Origin: an uncultured Eubacteriales bacterium | GTDB lineage: Bacteria > Bacillota > Clostridia > Peptostreptococcales > Anaerovoracaceae | NCBI GenBank assembly: GCA_902774265.1 | Contig: CACYHR010000004.1 | Location: forward strand, 110,426 to 174,425 | DNA length: 64,000 bases | Reading direction: 5' to 3' | Shown here: positions 1-8,507 of the stretch, piece by piece | How the letters are laid out: every line of letters starts with the position of its first letter | Numbering within the stretch: the first letter of the stretch is position 1 | Program-made: the position numbers and the translations under genes | Notes under the pieces: generated by a model | What the model saw: only the letters and a program-made list of their open reading frames with translations | Database searches by the model: none | Told to the model about the DNA's origin: nothing

Positions 1-503
1 TCGGACAGGTATTCTTCGCAAAGAGGAATATGGAGTATTATGACCCGGCGTATACCGAGGGATACTCGTTCCCGCACAATGCGCCCGATAAGCTTCGGAT
101 CAAGCATATTGTCTGCCAGCACAAGGTCAGTGATCCCCTCCTCCTTTATCATGCGCTTCCATCTTTCGGGATCCCGCAGATCGGATATATGTACCATAGA
201 GACAGACGCCCCTGTCATGTTAAGAGCATAAAAGGCGATAACGGTCTCTGCCGCCGGCGTGCCGGTCATACCGACTCTTGCACCCCTCCTGCCGGTGATG
301 CCAAGCGCCGAAAACACCTCTGCATAAAGCTCCCATCTGCGAAACATCAGACGGTATGTGTAATCACAGCTTCCGTCCGAAAGGGCAACACAATCAAGGC
401 GCTCTTCGTCTGCCGAATTGAGCGCCCTGATAAACTGCCAGCATTTCTGATCCGCACTGACAGCATCTGTTATGTTTTCTTTTCTATTTGTTTTCTCCGC
501 CAT
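1..503 (-). CDS. Adenylate-forming (AMP-binding) enzyme, N-terminal part, cut by window edge
   Basis: About 167 codons of the N-terminal half of an AMP-dependent synthetase/ligase are present; the rest lies before base 1. The reading frame starts at the ATG at 503 and contains the block shared with the other four paralogues here: a QKxWxFI-xLNS opening, TYRxMFRxWELYAEVFSALGI, an ALNMTGASVSM helix and a SLGIRRVIILHIP strand. The P-loop and catalytic lysine would be beyond the edge. The start lies 20 bases inside the 3' end of the acidic Cys-repeat gene upstream, so the two are probably translationally coupled. Family members activate a carboxylate as acyl-AMP; the substrate cannot be told. Identity as a paralogue is firm, function is not. 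Confidence 0.8.
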   Translation of the reverse strand, partial: MAEKTNRKENITDAVSADQKCWQFIRALNSADEERLDCVALSDGSCDYTYRLMFRRWELYAEVFSALGITGRRGARVGMTGTPAAETVIAFYALNMTGASVSMVHISDLRDPERWKRMIKEEGITDLVLADNMLDPKLIGRIVRERVSLGIRRVIILHIPLCEEYLS

Positions 504-1104
504 CAGTCTCTGCTTTTACAGCATCATCTTTCTTTTCTGTTTTCTTTCTCGGAGCGGCCTTCTTTGGCGGTTCTTCCTTTTTTTCCGGCTCGTCCTTCTC
601 AGAAGGCTCTTCTTTCTTTGCAGGTTCGGGCTTCTTTGCCGCAGCTTTCTTTACAGGCTCCTTCTTCTCTGCCGCAGCAGCCTTCTCTGCAGGCTCTTCT
701 TTCTTTGCCGCGGAAGTCTTCTTAGCAGGTTCTTCCTTCTTTACAGGGTCAGGAGCTTCGTCGTCGTCATCGTCGTCATCATCGTCATCATCGTCGTCAT
801 CATCATCATAATCGTATTCTCTGAAGCACGGCGCGTCGTCGCAGGCTCTGCTGTCGTCATCATCTTCGTCGTCTAAATCATCATCATCATCGTCGTCTTC
901 TTCGTCATCATCGTCATCATCACGATTTTTGAAGCATGGCGCACTGTCGCAGGCTCTGCCATCTTCATCTTCGTCGTCTTCATCTTCGTCATCGTCTCTG
1001 AAGCACGGCGCACCATCGCAGGCAAAGCCTTCCTCTGCGAATTCCTCTGCTTTTTCGACCATTTCCGCAAAGCATGCTATTCCTCTTATCAGCTCACATA
1101 TCAT
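484..1104 (-). CDS. Acidic protein with three Ala-Cys-x3-Pro-Cys-Phe repeats and a Lys/Pro/Ala tail
   Basis: The protein has 206 residues and fits no family I recognise. A short N-terminal helix-like stretch (1-25, MICELIRGIACFAEM...) leads into three copies of a unit reading (GF/R)AC-D-xxPCF(R/K), with cysteine pairs at 29/34, 52/57 and 88/93. The units are separated by runs of Asp and Glu, including one of about 17 Asp near 99-115. Residues 119-206 are a Lys/Glu/Pro/Ala-rich low-complexity tail. The ATG at 1104 has a GGAGG six bases upstream. A sister protein with two units lies at 5264-5617, and both sit directly beside adenylation enzymes. Candidate roles are a multi-core peptide precursor, a thiol or metal carrier, or an acidic scaffold; none is proven. 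The Asp tract is encoded by GAY repeats and may slip. Confidence 0.75.
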   Translation of the reverse strand: MICELIRGIACFAEMVEKAEEFAEEGFACDGAPCFRDDDEDEDDEDEDGRACDSAPCFKNRDDDDDDEEDDDDDDDLDDEDDDDSRACDDAPCFREYDYDDDDDDDDDDDDDDDDEAPDPVKKEEPAKKTSAAKKEEPAEKAAAAEKKEPVKKAAAKKPEPAKKEEPSEKDEPEKKEEPPKKAAPRKKTEKKDDAVKAETDGGENK

Positions 1105-1212
1105 ACTGAACCTCCCTTTCCCCTATACTGTCTGCATTTCAGGCAGCTTCATAAGCCTTACCATATAAGTATTTACTATCAGACTTTCAGTCCTGTCAAA
1201 CGATCACAGAAG

Positions 1213-3054
1213 CTATCTTAAAACCCTTGTCATTTGTCCGGGAGCTGCTTCAGCCTTTACGAGTCTTATGTCTGTAAGAACACCATCGCTGTATTCTGCT
1301 TCTGTCCTGTAGGCTTTACCGCCTATCTCGTTATTCAGGATCTTATGTATATCTACTTTTCCGGACTCGTTATAAGGGATGTTATCCGTTATTACGCACC
1401 AGCTCGGAAGATTGTTATCTTTGATCCTGTCATCATATATGAAAACATTCTTCAGCGCCTGAATCAGCTTTGCTTTGCGATTTTTTGTCTCTCCTGCCAT
1501 CTGTACATAAAGAGCAGGCACTGTATCATGTTCTCTCTTATCAAGCACTGGCGCGATTCCGCAGCTTTCGATACCCGGCTGCTCCGCAACAGCGGTTTCA
1601 ACAAGTCCGGCATCGAACCTCTTGCCTGCCTGATTGACGAAATACTTGTTCGTCCTCCCTGCATAAGAGAGACTGCCGTCATCATTGACGAACACAAGGT
1701 CGTTTGTATCAATGTACAGATCGCCGTCTATTTCGACCAGATCAAAGTATTTCCTGCCATCTAAACACCCGCTGCTGATTCCCGCTGAAGACACCAAAAG
1801 ACCTCCCGTACGAGGTCCGTCCTCCGGATCATAATATTCGTTCGTATTCTCATCACGTATCTTAAGCTTAATACCGGGCAGAGGGTAGCCTATCATGCTC
1901 TTATCCGCATCAGGAGGTGAAAGCAGGCAGGCACCGCCGAGCTCTGTCATCCCGTATCCTACCGAAACCTTTGTATCCGTTCCGGATTCCTTCAGCAATT
2001 TATCAAATCTCTTTTTTGTGTCAATGGATACATAGCCTGCTCCTATGAATACGAATCTTATTTTTGAAAGATCGAACCTGAAAGGCAGCTTGCTCAAACG
2101 CTCAATATTAGAAGGCGTCACAAAGATAATATTTCCTCCGAATTGTACAACAGCTCTCAGACCATCACGACGAAAGTCTTTCAAAGGGACTGTCACCAGT
2201 TTCCCGCCGAATGCAAGCGGGAGGCACATCATATCAAAGAATGCATATCCCATTGAGATCTTCATAAACAGTACACATACCGCTGTACCCTTCATTGATT
2301 CGAATCTCTCATCTCGAAGCAGCCTTCGTGAACTTTCATTAAGAGCCCTGTCAGACATAGGAACGGGCTTGTGAACAGCAGTTGTGGTTCCCGATGTATG
2401 TACAATAAAAGCATCGTCCGACGATGCGCCGCTGCCATAGCTTATCGGAAAACCGCAGTACTCCTCAAGCAGATCCTCCATGAACAGCACGCCCCTGAAC
2501 CTTCTGAGTTTACGGTAATTCTCCTCCGCTTCCCATTTCTCGTAACAATCCAGAAAATCATCCCATTGCGGAACATGCATAAGTATGACATTGCGTATTC
2601 CGAGGGATATCCTTTCACACATTATCCGGTGCAGCAATTCGGGGCTGGTTCCGAAATCCGTTAGTATAAGATCTGTAATATGCTCTTCCTGAACGATATT
2701 CTTCCAGGCTTCCGTATCTTCAAGATCCATATCATATACCATAGACAGTGAGGCCCCCGTGATATTCAGGCCAAAGTATGCCGATATAGTCTCAACGCAC
2801 GGCACACCTGTCATTGCAGCTCTTGAATGGTTTTTTCCCGTAATTCCCAGGGCAGAGAATACCTCGGCAAAACGATCCCATTTGCGGAACATCTGACGGT
2901 AGGTATATTCTCTCTTACTGTCAACAAGAGCAACTCTGTTCAGGCTTTCTTCGCTGAATGAGTTGAGTTCCTTTATGAATTTCCAGTTCTTCTGTTCTAT
3001 TATAGCTCCGCTGCTCATTCTATCAGAGATCGTATCTAAATTGTTCAGAATCAT
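1213..3054 (-). CDS. Adenylate-forming (AMP-binding) enzyme, paralogue D
   Basis: This is a 613-residue member of the acyl-CoA synthetase/NRPS A-domain superfamily. Visible motifs are the P-loop HTSGTTT (about 219-225), YGMTE (367-371), the YIDTNDLVF block near 447-455 (canonical TGD changed to TND), the hinge block AGRTNKYFVNQAG, and the catalytic lysine in YNESGKVD (about 567). It should adenylate a carboxylic acid. No carrier-protein domain or phosphopantetheine site is seen, so the acceptor must be another molecule. The start has AGAGGTG upstream. It follows the remnant symporter by 20 bases and precedes the three-unit acidic gene by about 108. Substrate is unknown; fatty acid, amino acid or peptide carboxylate are all possible. 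Confidence 0.85.
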   Translation of the reverse strand: MILNNLDTISDRMSSGAIIEQKNWKFIKELNSFSEESLNRVALVDSKREYTYRQMFRKWDRFAEVFSALGITGKNHSRAAMTGVPCVETISAYFGLNITGASLSMVYDMDLEDTEAWKNIVQEEHITDLILTDFGTSPELLHRIMCERISLGIRNVILMHVPQWDDFLDCYEKWEAEENYRKLRRFRGVLFMEDLLEEYCGFPISYGSGASSDDAFIVHTSGTTTAVHKPVPMSDRALNESSRRLLRDERFESMKGTAVCVLFMKISMGYAFFDMMCLPLAFGGKLVTVPLKDFRRDGLRAVVQFGGNIIFVTPSNIERLSKLPFRFDLSKIRFVFIGAGYVSIDTKKRFDKLLKESGTDTKVSVGYGMTELGGACLLSPPDADKSMIGYPLPGIKLKIRDENTNEYYDPEDGPRTGGLLVSSAGISSGCLDGRKYFDLVEIDGDLYIDTNDLVFVNDDGSLSYAGRTNKYFVNQAGKRFDAGLVETAVAEQPGIESCGIAPVLDKREHDTVPALYVQMAGETKNRKAKLIQALKNVFIYDDRIKDNNLPSWCVITDNIPYNESGKVDIHKILNNEIGGKAYRTEAEYSDGVLTDIRLVKAEAAPGQMTRVLR

Positions 3055-3074
3055 CTTGCACCTCTGTCTGTCAT

Positions 3075-3456
3075 TTACTTCGCTTCTTTTTTAGCTAACG
3101 CTTCGGGATGTTTCTTTTCGAGATCGAAGAACACAACGAAAATTATCAATACCAATGTGAAACACGCACAAGGAACCCAGGAATACATAGTCTTGATAAC
3201 AGGGACGACGGATTCAGGCTGACTATCGAGAGCAGCATTGAAGCCGGCTAATGAAAGGCCGAAACCCAGCAAAATGGTCGCAGCACCCTGACCAAGCTTT
3301 ACTGCCGCAGAAACACAGGCATAACCCGCTCCTGCGATCAGTTTTCCGGTAGTATACTTTGTATACCTTACCTACTCCGCCTATACCGAATGCCGCATAT
3401 TCTCCGAAACCTATCTTGTCTTTCACTTCAATTTCTTTGTCTTTTGACTGTCTCAT
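3075..3456 (-). pseudogene. Remnant of a GPH-type (MFS) sugar symporter
   Basis: Only the two ends of a transporter survive. The first about 27 codons (from the ATG at 3456) encode the typical opening KIGFGEYAAFGIGGVG of GPH-family symporters. After a junction near 3352-3366 the sequence resumes, in another frame, with the last part of such a protein: a helix beginning GKLIAGAGYACVSAA, then LLGFGLSLAGFNA, a final hydrophobic segment and a charged tail ending AKKEAK at 3075. A normal family member has about 450 residues, so some 300 codons are missing. The junction holds the inverted repeat GTATAC-TTT-GTATAC. The gene lies between the MATE fusion and paralogue D and was presumably a transporter of this operon before deletion. 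Confidence 0.8.
3352..3366. repeat. Inverted repeat at the symporter deletion junction
   Basis: The 15-base sequence GTATAC-TTT-GTATAC is a perfect inverted repeat exactly where the N-terminal and C-terminal symporter pieces meet. It may be the scar of the deletion or of an excised element. Confidence 0.55.
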
Positions 3457-3478
3457 TACGAATTCTTCCCTTTGCTTT

Positions 3479-5245
3479 TTAAAGAGTTATTATCAGATTA
3501 TTCATCTCCATTGCGGCCATGTAATGGACATTCTTTGCCAGTCCTGTTACGACACGGATCCCGAGACCAGATACCGGATCATCTCCCGAATTCTTTTCGA
3601 GCCATCTGATCGGATCGAACGGTTTACCATCGTCCCTCATCCTTATAACACCGGAATCCCCGTGTAATATAAGCCTGAGATTCACATTCTTCTCTTCTCC
3701 TTCAGCGTATCCGTGTTCTATGGTATTCCCGGCCATTTCTTCTATAAACAACGCCATATGCACTGCCTGTTTCTTATCTATGCCTCTGTTTATGCAGAAA
3801 TTCCGCACTTCCTCTGATGAATTGATCACATCATTCATATCGTGCATGGATGCCTCATACAGTTCGTCGGGACTTGCCCCGAAATCATCACTGAGTATAA
3901 GAAAATCCGCTGCTTTCTTCGGAAAAGTCCCATTATATATTACAGGTATAATGCAGCACAGAATAAGCACCAGCACTCCGGAAAGTACAATCGCCGCCTC
4001 TACTCCGCGCAGGCCGAACAATTTGCCCAGCACAGTCACACAGATAACAGGAAAACCGGCCTCTCTCATTATATTGATCAGATAGTTCAATTTGAACTGA
4101 CGTGTGCCCTGATATATACCGGTGACAGGAAAACTGACCACCATGACAATGAACTGTACAGCCATCAGTCTGATGAAACGTGCAGCCTGAACCAGCGCAT
4201 CCGCAGAGTTTGTCTTTATAAACAATGCAGCCACAACTTTAGGGAACAGTAACATAAGCAGCGTGACTACACAGAAAATGCTCAGGGTGCTTTTTATCGA
4301 TATCGAAGTCACGGTTTCGAGTCCGTGCCTGTCCTCCTCACCGTAAAGCAGACTGCTTATTACGGAGGTGCTTACGAATATTCCCAGAGCTACCGCAAAA
4401 ACTATCGAGAAAGAACTGAAGCATACTGAGATCGCGGCAACAGCGCTTTTCCCGGCAATGGCCAGCAGAACAGCATTGTAGCACGCTGTTCGTAACGCCT
4501 GTCCTCCCATAGTGAGAGAACTCGGGGCTCCGCAGAGTACAATATCCTTTATATGCGAAGCATTAAAGTATTTCGGCGAGAATCGAAGCACACGGTTCTT
4601 TCTGAAAAAATGAGTCATCATGACCAGGAATCCTGCTACGCAGCTAAGTACTGTAGCGATGGCCATGCCAAACATTCCGCCGTGGAATATAATAACATTT
4701 GCGAGGTCGAAGATTATATCCATGACAAGCGTAGTTCCCATGCACATCATGCTGCGCCGCTTGTCATTATCTACGACCATAATACCTGCAAGCAGGATGT
4801 TGATACGCTGCGGCAGCAGACTGAAGCTGAAGCCTCTCAGATAATCGCTTATCATTCTTACTATCTCATCGCTTCCGGTGTTTCTTCCCAGCACGGACGC
4901 GATGACAGGTGCGCAAAAGAACACGATCGCATTCAGAGCAATTGTCAGCACAATCGAAATGAGCATAGATGTGCTGTACACCTGATTGACCTTGTCGTGC
5001 TGAGCTTTTCCGAGATATCTTGTCAGCAGTGTTCCGAGACCGCCCCCGAACAGAGTCACGACGAGATTGATGACCAATACTACCGGCTGCAGCAGTCCTG
5101 CCGCAGCAACCGCATCCTCACCCAGAAAGCGTCCGGTTACCATCGCATCTACCATTACACAGGCAATGCCCGATACGATACCGATCACATTAACGATCAG
5201 TATGCTGCTGTACATTTTTTTCAGCAAATTATTATCTGTACCCAT
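3479..5245 (-). CDS. MATE-family transporter fused to an RsbW/SpoIIAB-like ATPase domain
   Basis: The protein has 588 residues. Residues 1-430 hold about twelve hydrophobic segments in two related halves, matching MATE-type multidrug/Na+ antiporters and polysaccharide flippases. Residues 450-588 are a soluble GHKL ATP-binding domain of the anti-sigma serine kinase type, with an N-box (FIEEMAGNTIEHGY), a G1 box (RDDGKPFDP) and a G2 box (GLGIRVVTG). Fusions of this shape occur in gut Firmicutes, but I know of no characterised one. It starts 18 bases after the two-unit acidic gene, so a role in exporting or sensing the cluster's product is a reasonable inference. The ribosome site is weak (AGAGAAAAG). 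Domain assignment is solid; cargo and the ATPase's role are unknown. Confidence 0.87.
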   Translation of the reverse strand: MGTDNNLLKKMYSSILIVNVIGIVSGIACVMVDAMVTGRFLGEDAVAAAGLLQPVVLVINLVVTLFGGGLGTLLTRYLGKAQHDKVNQVYSTSMLISIVLTIALNAIVFFCAPVIASVLGRNTGSDEIVRMISDYLRGFSFSLLPQRINILLAGIMVVDNDKRRSMMCMGTTLVMDIIFDLANVIIFHGGMFGMAIATVLSCVAGFLVMMTHFFRKNRVLRFSPKYFNASHIKDIVLCGAPSSLTMGGQALRTACYNAVLLAIAGKSAVAAISVCFSSFSIVFAVALGIFVSTSVISSLLYGEEDRHGLETVTSISIKSTLSIFCVVTLLMLLFPKVVAALFIKTNSADALVQAARFIRLMAVQFIVMVVSFPVTGIYQGTRQFKLNYLINIMREAGFPVICVTVLGKLFGLRGVEAAIVLSGVLVLILCCIIPVIYNGTFPKKAADFLILSDDFGASPDELYEASMHDMNDVINSSEEVRNFCINRGIDKKQAVHMALFIEEMAGNTIEHGYAEGEEKNVNLRLILHGDSGVIRMRDDGKPFDPIRWLEKNSGDDPVSGLGIRVVTGLAKNVHYMAAMEMNNLIITL

Positions 5246-5263
5246 TTCTTTTCTCTTCTACCG

Positions 5264-5617
5264 TTAATCCTCATAATCATAATCCACATCAGAAGAATCG
5301 AACATGCATTTCAGAATATCACGCATAGGTCCTCCGCTCAGCATTCCGCCATGAGAATTATCTTCATTTTCATCTTCATTATCTTCTTCATCGGATTCTC
5401 TGAAGCAAGGCATTTCACCGCAGGCAAAGCCTTCTTCTTCCTCATCATCGTCATCTGCTTCATCTCTGAAGCAAGGTGCCTGACCGCATGCAAAACCATC
5501 TTCCTCATCCCCGGATTTCTTTGATCTGCGTTCCTCAGAGTCTTCTGCGCATCCGTTCAGCTCCTTGCTGATGAGGTCAAAAACATATGCAATATCCTCA
5601 AGAAAACCTTTATACAT
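5264..5617 (-). CDS. Acidic protein with two GFAC-x3-PCFR repeats
   Basis: A 117-residue protein of no known family. An N-terminal helix-like segment (MYKGFLEDIAYVFDLISKEL) is followed by a charged stretch, two units GFACGQAPCFR and GFACGEMPCFR (Cys 44/49 and 66/71) joined by Asp/Glu runs, and a tail with GGMLSGGPM, one more Cys and a Tyr/Asp-rich end. The architecture (short leader, repeated Cys units, acidic spacers) matches the larger protein at 484-1104, but without the Lys/Pro/Ala tail. The start has AGGAGG eight bases upstream. It lies 14 bases after the hydrolase-adenylation fusion and 18 before the MATE fusion, clearly one transcript. It could be a peptide precursor or carrier served by those enzymes. 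Confidence 0.8.
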   Translation of the reverse strand: MYKGFLEDIAYVFDLISKELNGCAEDSEERRSKKSGDEEDGFACGQAPCFRDEADDDDEEEEGFACGEMPCFRESDEEDNEDENEDNSHGGMLSGGPMRDILKCMFDSSDVDYDYED

Positions 5618-5631
5618 ATCAGTAAACCTCC

Positions 5632-8484
5632 TTACTCATCATAGTGTTTCTTCATATCTTTCGTCATGGCTTTTTTATCTGATTCTGCGAAATCATATTT
5701 CTCAAGACGGATATCCTTCAACACACCGTTTTCTCTTACCGGTACTATGCCGTAATGGATTCCGGATATCTTTTCCGTAGTGATCTTATAAACATCCACC
5801 TTTCCGCCGTCATTGTACGGTATATCTTTCGTGATGGTAAGATCAAACGGCAGATATGATTCAGATGCAAGATCCTGACCGATGAACACCTCTTTAAGAG
5901 CCTTTCTGGCTGCAGCTGCAGGATTTCCCGATCCTCTCCTGATCTTAAGATAAAGAGACGGGACTGTATCACGAATGATCCTTGAGAATCTCGGTGCTAT
6001 GCCGCAGTCTTCTATTTCCGGCTGAGCTGACAGCGCTCTTTCGACCGGACCGGCATCAAAGCGCACACCTTCATTGTTAATGAAGTATTTGTTCATTCTC
6101 CCTATGAAGTAATATGCTCCATCCTCTCTGACCTCGACCATATCATATGTGTTCAGATACTTTTCTCCGTCGATATCCACCAGCTCAAACAGGACCTTGT
6201 CATCCAGCCGTCCGCTGCTGATTGAAGGTGAGCAGATATGCATCACTCCCCTGCATGGTCCGTCGGCAGGATCTTTGAATTCATTCCGGTCTTCATCAAA
6301 CAGTTTTATCTTTACGCCCGGAAGAGGATAACCTATGGCATCATCCTTCCTGTCCGCATCAGACACTATCACAGCAGCCCCGGCCTCAGAATTGCCATAG
6401 CCTATTGTAACACCGGTCTTCGCTCCGCATTTCTTAAGATATTTATCGAATCTGCGCCTGGTATCAGCTGATATATATCCTCCGCCCGCAAATATCAGTT
6501 CTATAAATGACAGGTCAGGATGCACAGGAATCTCCATTAACATTTTCATAAAATGAGGCAATGTGAACAGTATGTTAGGACGGCAGTCCATGATTGCCTT
6601 AAATATTTTCACGCTGCCTTTCCCAGCATTCAATTCGATGTTTGGATAAACTATCACCTTTCCTCCGAATGCCAGCGGCAGATTGAGCATATCAAACATC
6701 GCATATGCTATTGAAAGCTCCATAAAGAGGCAGCTGGACACGCTGTTTCTGAGTTCTTCATAGCGGGGATCAGCAAGCATCCTTCTCGCTGACTCATTGA
6801 GCCCTCTGTCGGAAACAGGTACGGATTTGCGCTTACCCGTAGTTGTTCCCGAAGTATGTATTATAAATGCATCATCTCTGCACTCTTCCGAATAGCATAT
6901 CGGCGTCGCTTCATACTTTTTCAGCAGATCATCAAAGAACAGCACATCCGAAATCTTTTTCATTTCCTTATATTTACGGATGCTCTCTCTTTCCTCCCAT
7001 TCTTCCTTTGTCTTATCGAACAGAGGAATGTGGATCACTATAATGTTTCTGATCCCGAGATCGTCCTTTTCTGCTCTGATCTTTTTGAGCTGCCTGATTG
7101 AAAGCCCGCAGTCCGGCAGAATAAGATCCGTGATATTCTCCCGCTTCGCCATATCCCTGAGTTTTGACATATCATTGGACTGCTCGCGTATAAGCGAGAC
7201 CGAAGCGCCGGTCATGTTCAGCGCATACATAGCAGAGATTATCTCCGACGAAGGCATTCCTCTCATCATTACTCTGGAATGATCCTTTCCGGTCAGGCCA
7301 AGAGCAGAGAAGACCTCGGCATATCTCTCCCACTTACGGAACATCTGACGATAAGTGTATTCCCTCCTTCCGTCATCCAGCGCAACTGAATCAAGCCTGT
7401 CCCTGCTGTAGGAGTTCAGCTCTCGGATGAACTTCCAGCTCTTCTGCTCGATGATCTCTCCGTTTTCTATGCGTTTATTGATTTCATTCAGTGCTTCCTT
7501 CTCTGCTTCAAATCTCTTCAGATCTTCCTGATACTGCTCTGCCTGCTCTTCGAACCAGTCGACCATCCTGTCTATGGCATCTATGCTTTCAGACCTGTAG
7601 GGCTCGGTTGCAACGAAGGCATGGTTCAGATCGTCGCTGCCAAAGTACATTAAGTGTGACTTGCGCCCTGCCTTCTTAAGAGCATCGTGATACATCAGGG
7701 TGTAATTGTTAAGAAAGTCTCCTCTGCTTGTCGTGAGGAATACAGGCGGAAGATTCTTTATTATCTCCTCATGTTCAGGATCAAGATACTGGCGGAAGTT
7801 TTCATCTGCTTCCTTATCCCCGTACAACTGATCTGCCAGCAGCCATCCGATCGGATCATCAAGTTCTGTATAGAACATACCGCAGTGAAGTCCGAGTGCA
7901 TGAAAATACATTTTCGTCGGTTCATATCCTATGGCTTCCTGCAGCTTTTCTGAATTCTTCATAGCTGCTACATATGTTGCGAGATATGCACCGGCGCTCT
8001 CCGCCGTCAGGAACATTCTCGAAAAATCAACATTAAAGTCAACGAGTCTGCGTCCTATACAGTCCATGCCCGCACATACATCATCGAGCTGCTCACAGGC
8101 ATTTGCCCTCGGTGCCAGACGGTATTCGATTGAAAATACCAAATACCCCCTGGATGCAAGCGATCTCGCATATACTCTTGACATTTTACGGTCGCCGATA
8201 ACAAGTCCGCCGCCGTGTATGACGACTATTACCGGTAGTTCTGTGTCCTCATCCACTACAGGTTTGAATATATCCATAGCAAGAGGAACCTCATCCCTGT
8301 TCATGTAAGCGTTATTGAGGATGTCCTCGACTTCATACTTTGCCTTAGGACTGATCTTTTCAGGTTCCGGAATCTCTCTTTCTCTTCTTTTTTTTAGCCT
8401 TTCTCCCTGCATACGCTCAAGAAACGTACGGACAATTTCTTTGCACAGGATGCCATTCTCAGCGTAACTGTTTTTATTGCTCAT
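5632..8484 (-). CDS. Fusion of an HSL-type alpha/beta-hydrolase with an adenylate-forming enzyme (paralogue C)
   Basis: The protein has 950 residues. Residues about 50-320 form an alpha/beta-hydrolase of the hormone-sensitive-lipase type: oxyanion motif HGGG (90-93), nucleophile motif AESAGA (Ser 163, where most relatives have GDSAGG), acid near Asp 256 in SRGDFL and His 288 in DLNHAF. A charged helical linker follows, then from about 345 a complete adenylation domain with HTSGTTTG, GYGNSEAG, YLNTYDMV, the hinge GRMNKYFINNEG and the catalytic lysine in YNDGGKVD. The hydrolase may release or transfer what the adenylation domain activates. A stand-alone copy of the hydrolase is at 12351-13247, so fusion or fission happened within this cluster. 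The start has AGGAG upstream and follows paralogue B by 23 bases. Confidence 0.87.
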   Translation of the reverse strand: MSNKNSYAENGILCKEIVRTFLERMQGERLKKRREREIPEPEKISPKAKYEVEDILNNAYMNRDEVPLAMDIFKPVVDEDTELPVIVVIHGGGLVIGDRKMSRVYARSLASRGYLVFSIEYRLAPRANACEQLDDVCAGMDCIGRRLVDFNVDFSRMFLTAESAGAYLATYVAAMKNSEKLQEAIGYEPTKMYFHALGLHCGMFYTELDDPIGWLLADQLYGDKEADENFRQYLDPEHEEIIKNLPPVFLTTSRGDFLNNYTLMYHDALKKAGRKSHLMYFGSDDLNHAFVATEPYRSESIDAIDRMVDWFEEQAEQYQEDLKRFEAEKEALNEINKRIENGEIIEQKSWKFIRELNSYSRDRLDSVALDDGRREYTYRQMFRKWERYAEVFSALGLTGKDHSRVMMRGMPSSEIISAMYALNMTGASVSLIREQSNDMSKLRDMAKRENITDLILPDCGLSIRQLKKIRAEKDDLGIRNIIVIHIPLFDKTKEEWEERESIRKYKEMKKISDVLFFDDLLKKYEATPICYSEECRDDAFIIHTSGTTTGKRKSVPVSDRGLNESARRMLADPRYEELRNSVSSCLFMELSIAYAMFDMLNLPLAFGGKVIVYPNIELNAGKGSVKIFKAIMDCRPNILFTLPHFMKMLMEIPVHPDLSFIELIFAGGGYISADTRRRFDKYLKKCGAKTGVTIGYGNSEAGAAVIVSDADRKDDAIGYPLPGVKIKLFDEDRNEFKDPADGPCRGVMHICSPSISSGRLDDKVLFELVDIDGEKYLNTYDMVEVREDGAYYFIGRMNKYFINNEGVRFDAGPVERALSAQPEIEDCGIAPRFSRIIRDTVPSLYLKIRRGSGNPAAAARKALKEVFIGQDLASESYLPFDLTITKDIPYNDGGKVDVYKITTEKISGIHYGIVPVRENGVLKDIRLEKYDFAESDKKAMTKDMKKHYDE

Positions 8485-8507
8485 TTTTTAGTCCTTTCTC
8501 CTGTTAT

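Noticed and set aside
472-1168. Ser- or Phe-rich plus-strand frames opposite the acidic gene
   Set aside because: They are the antisense of GAY repeats, which necessarily gives long open frames, and they have no ribosome sites or family features.
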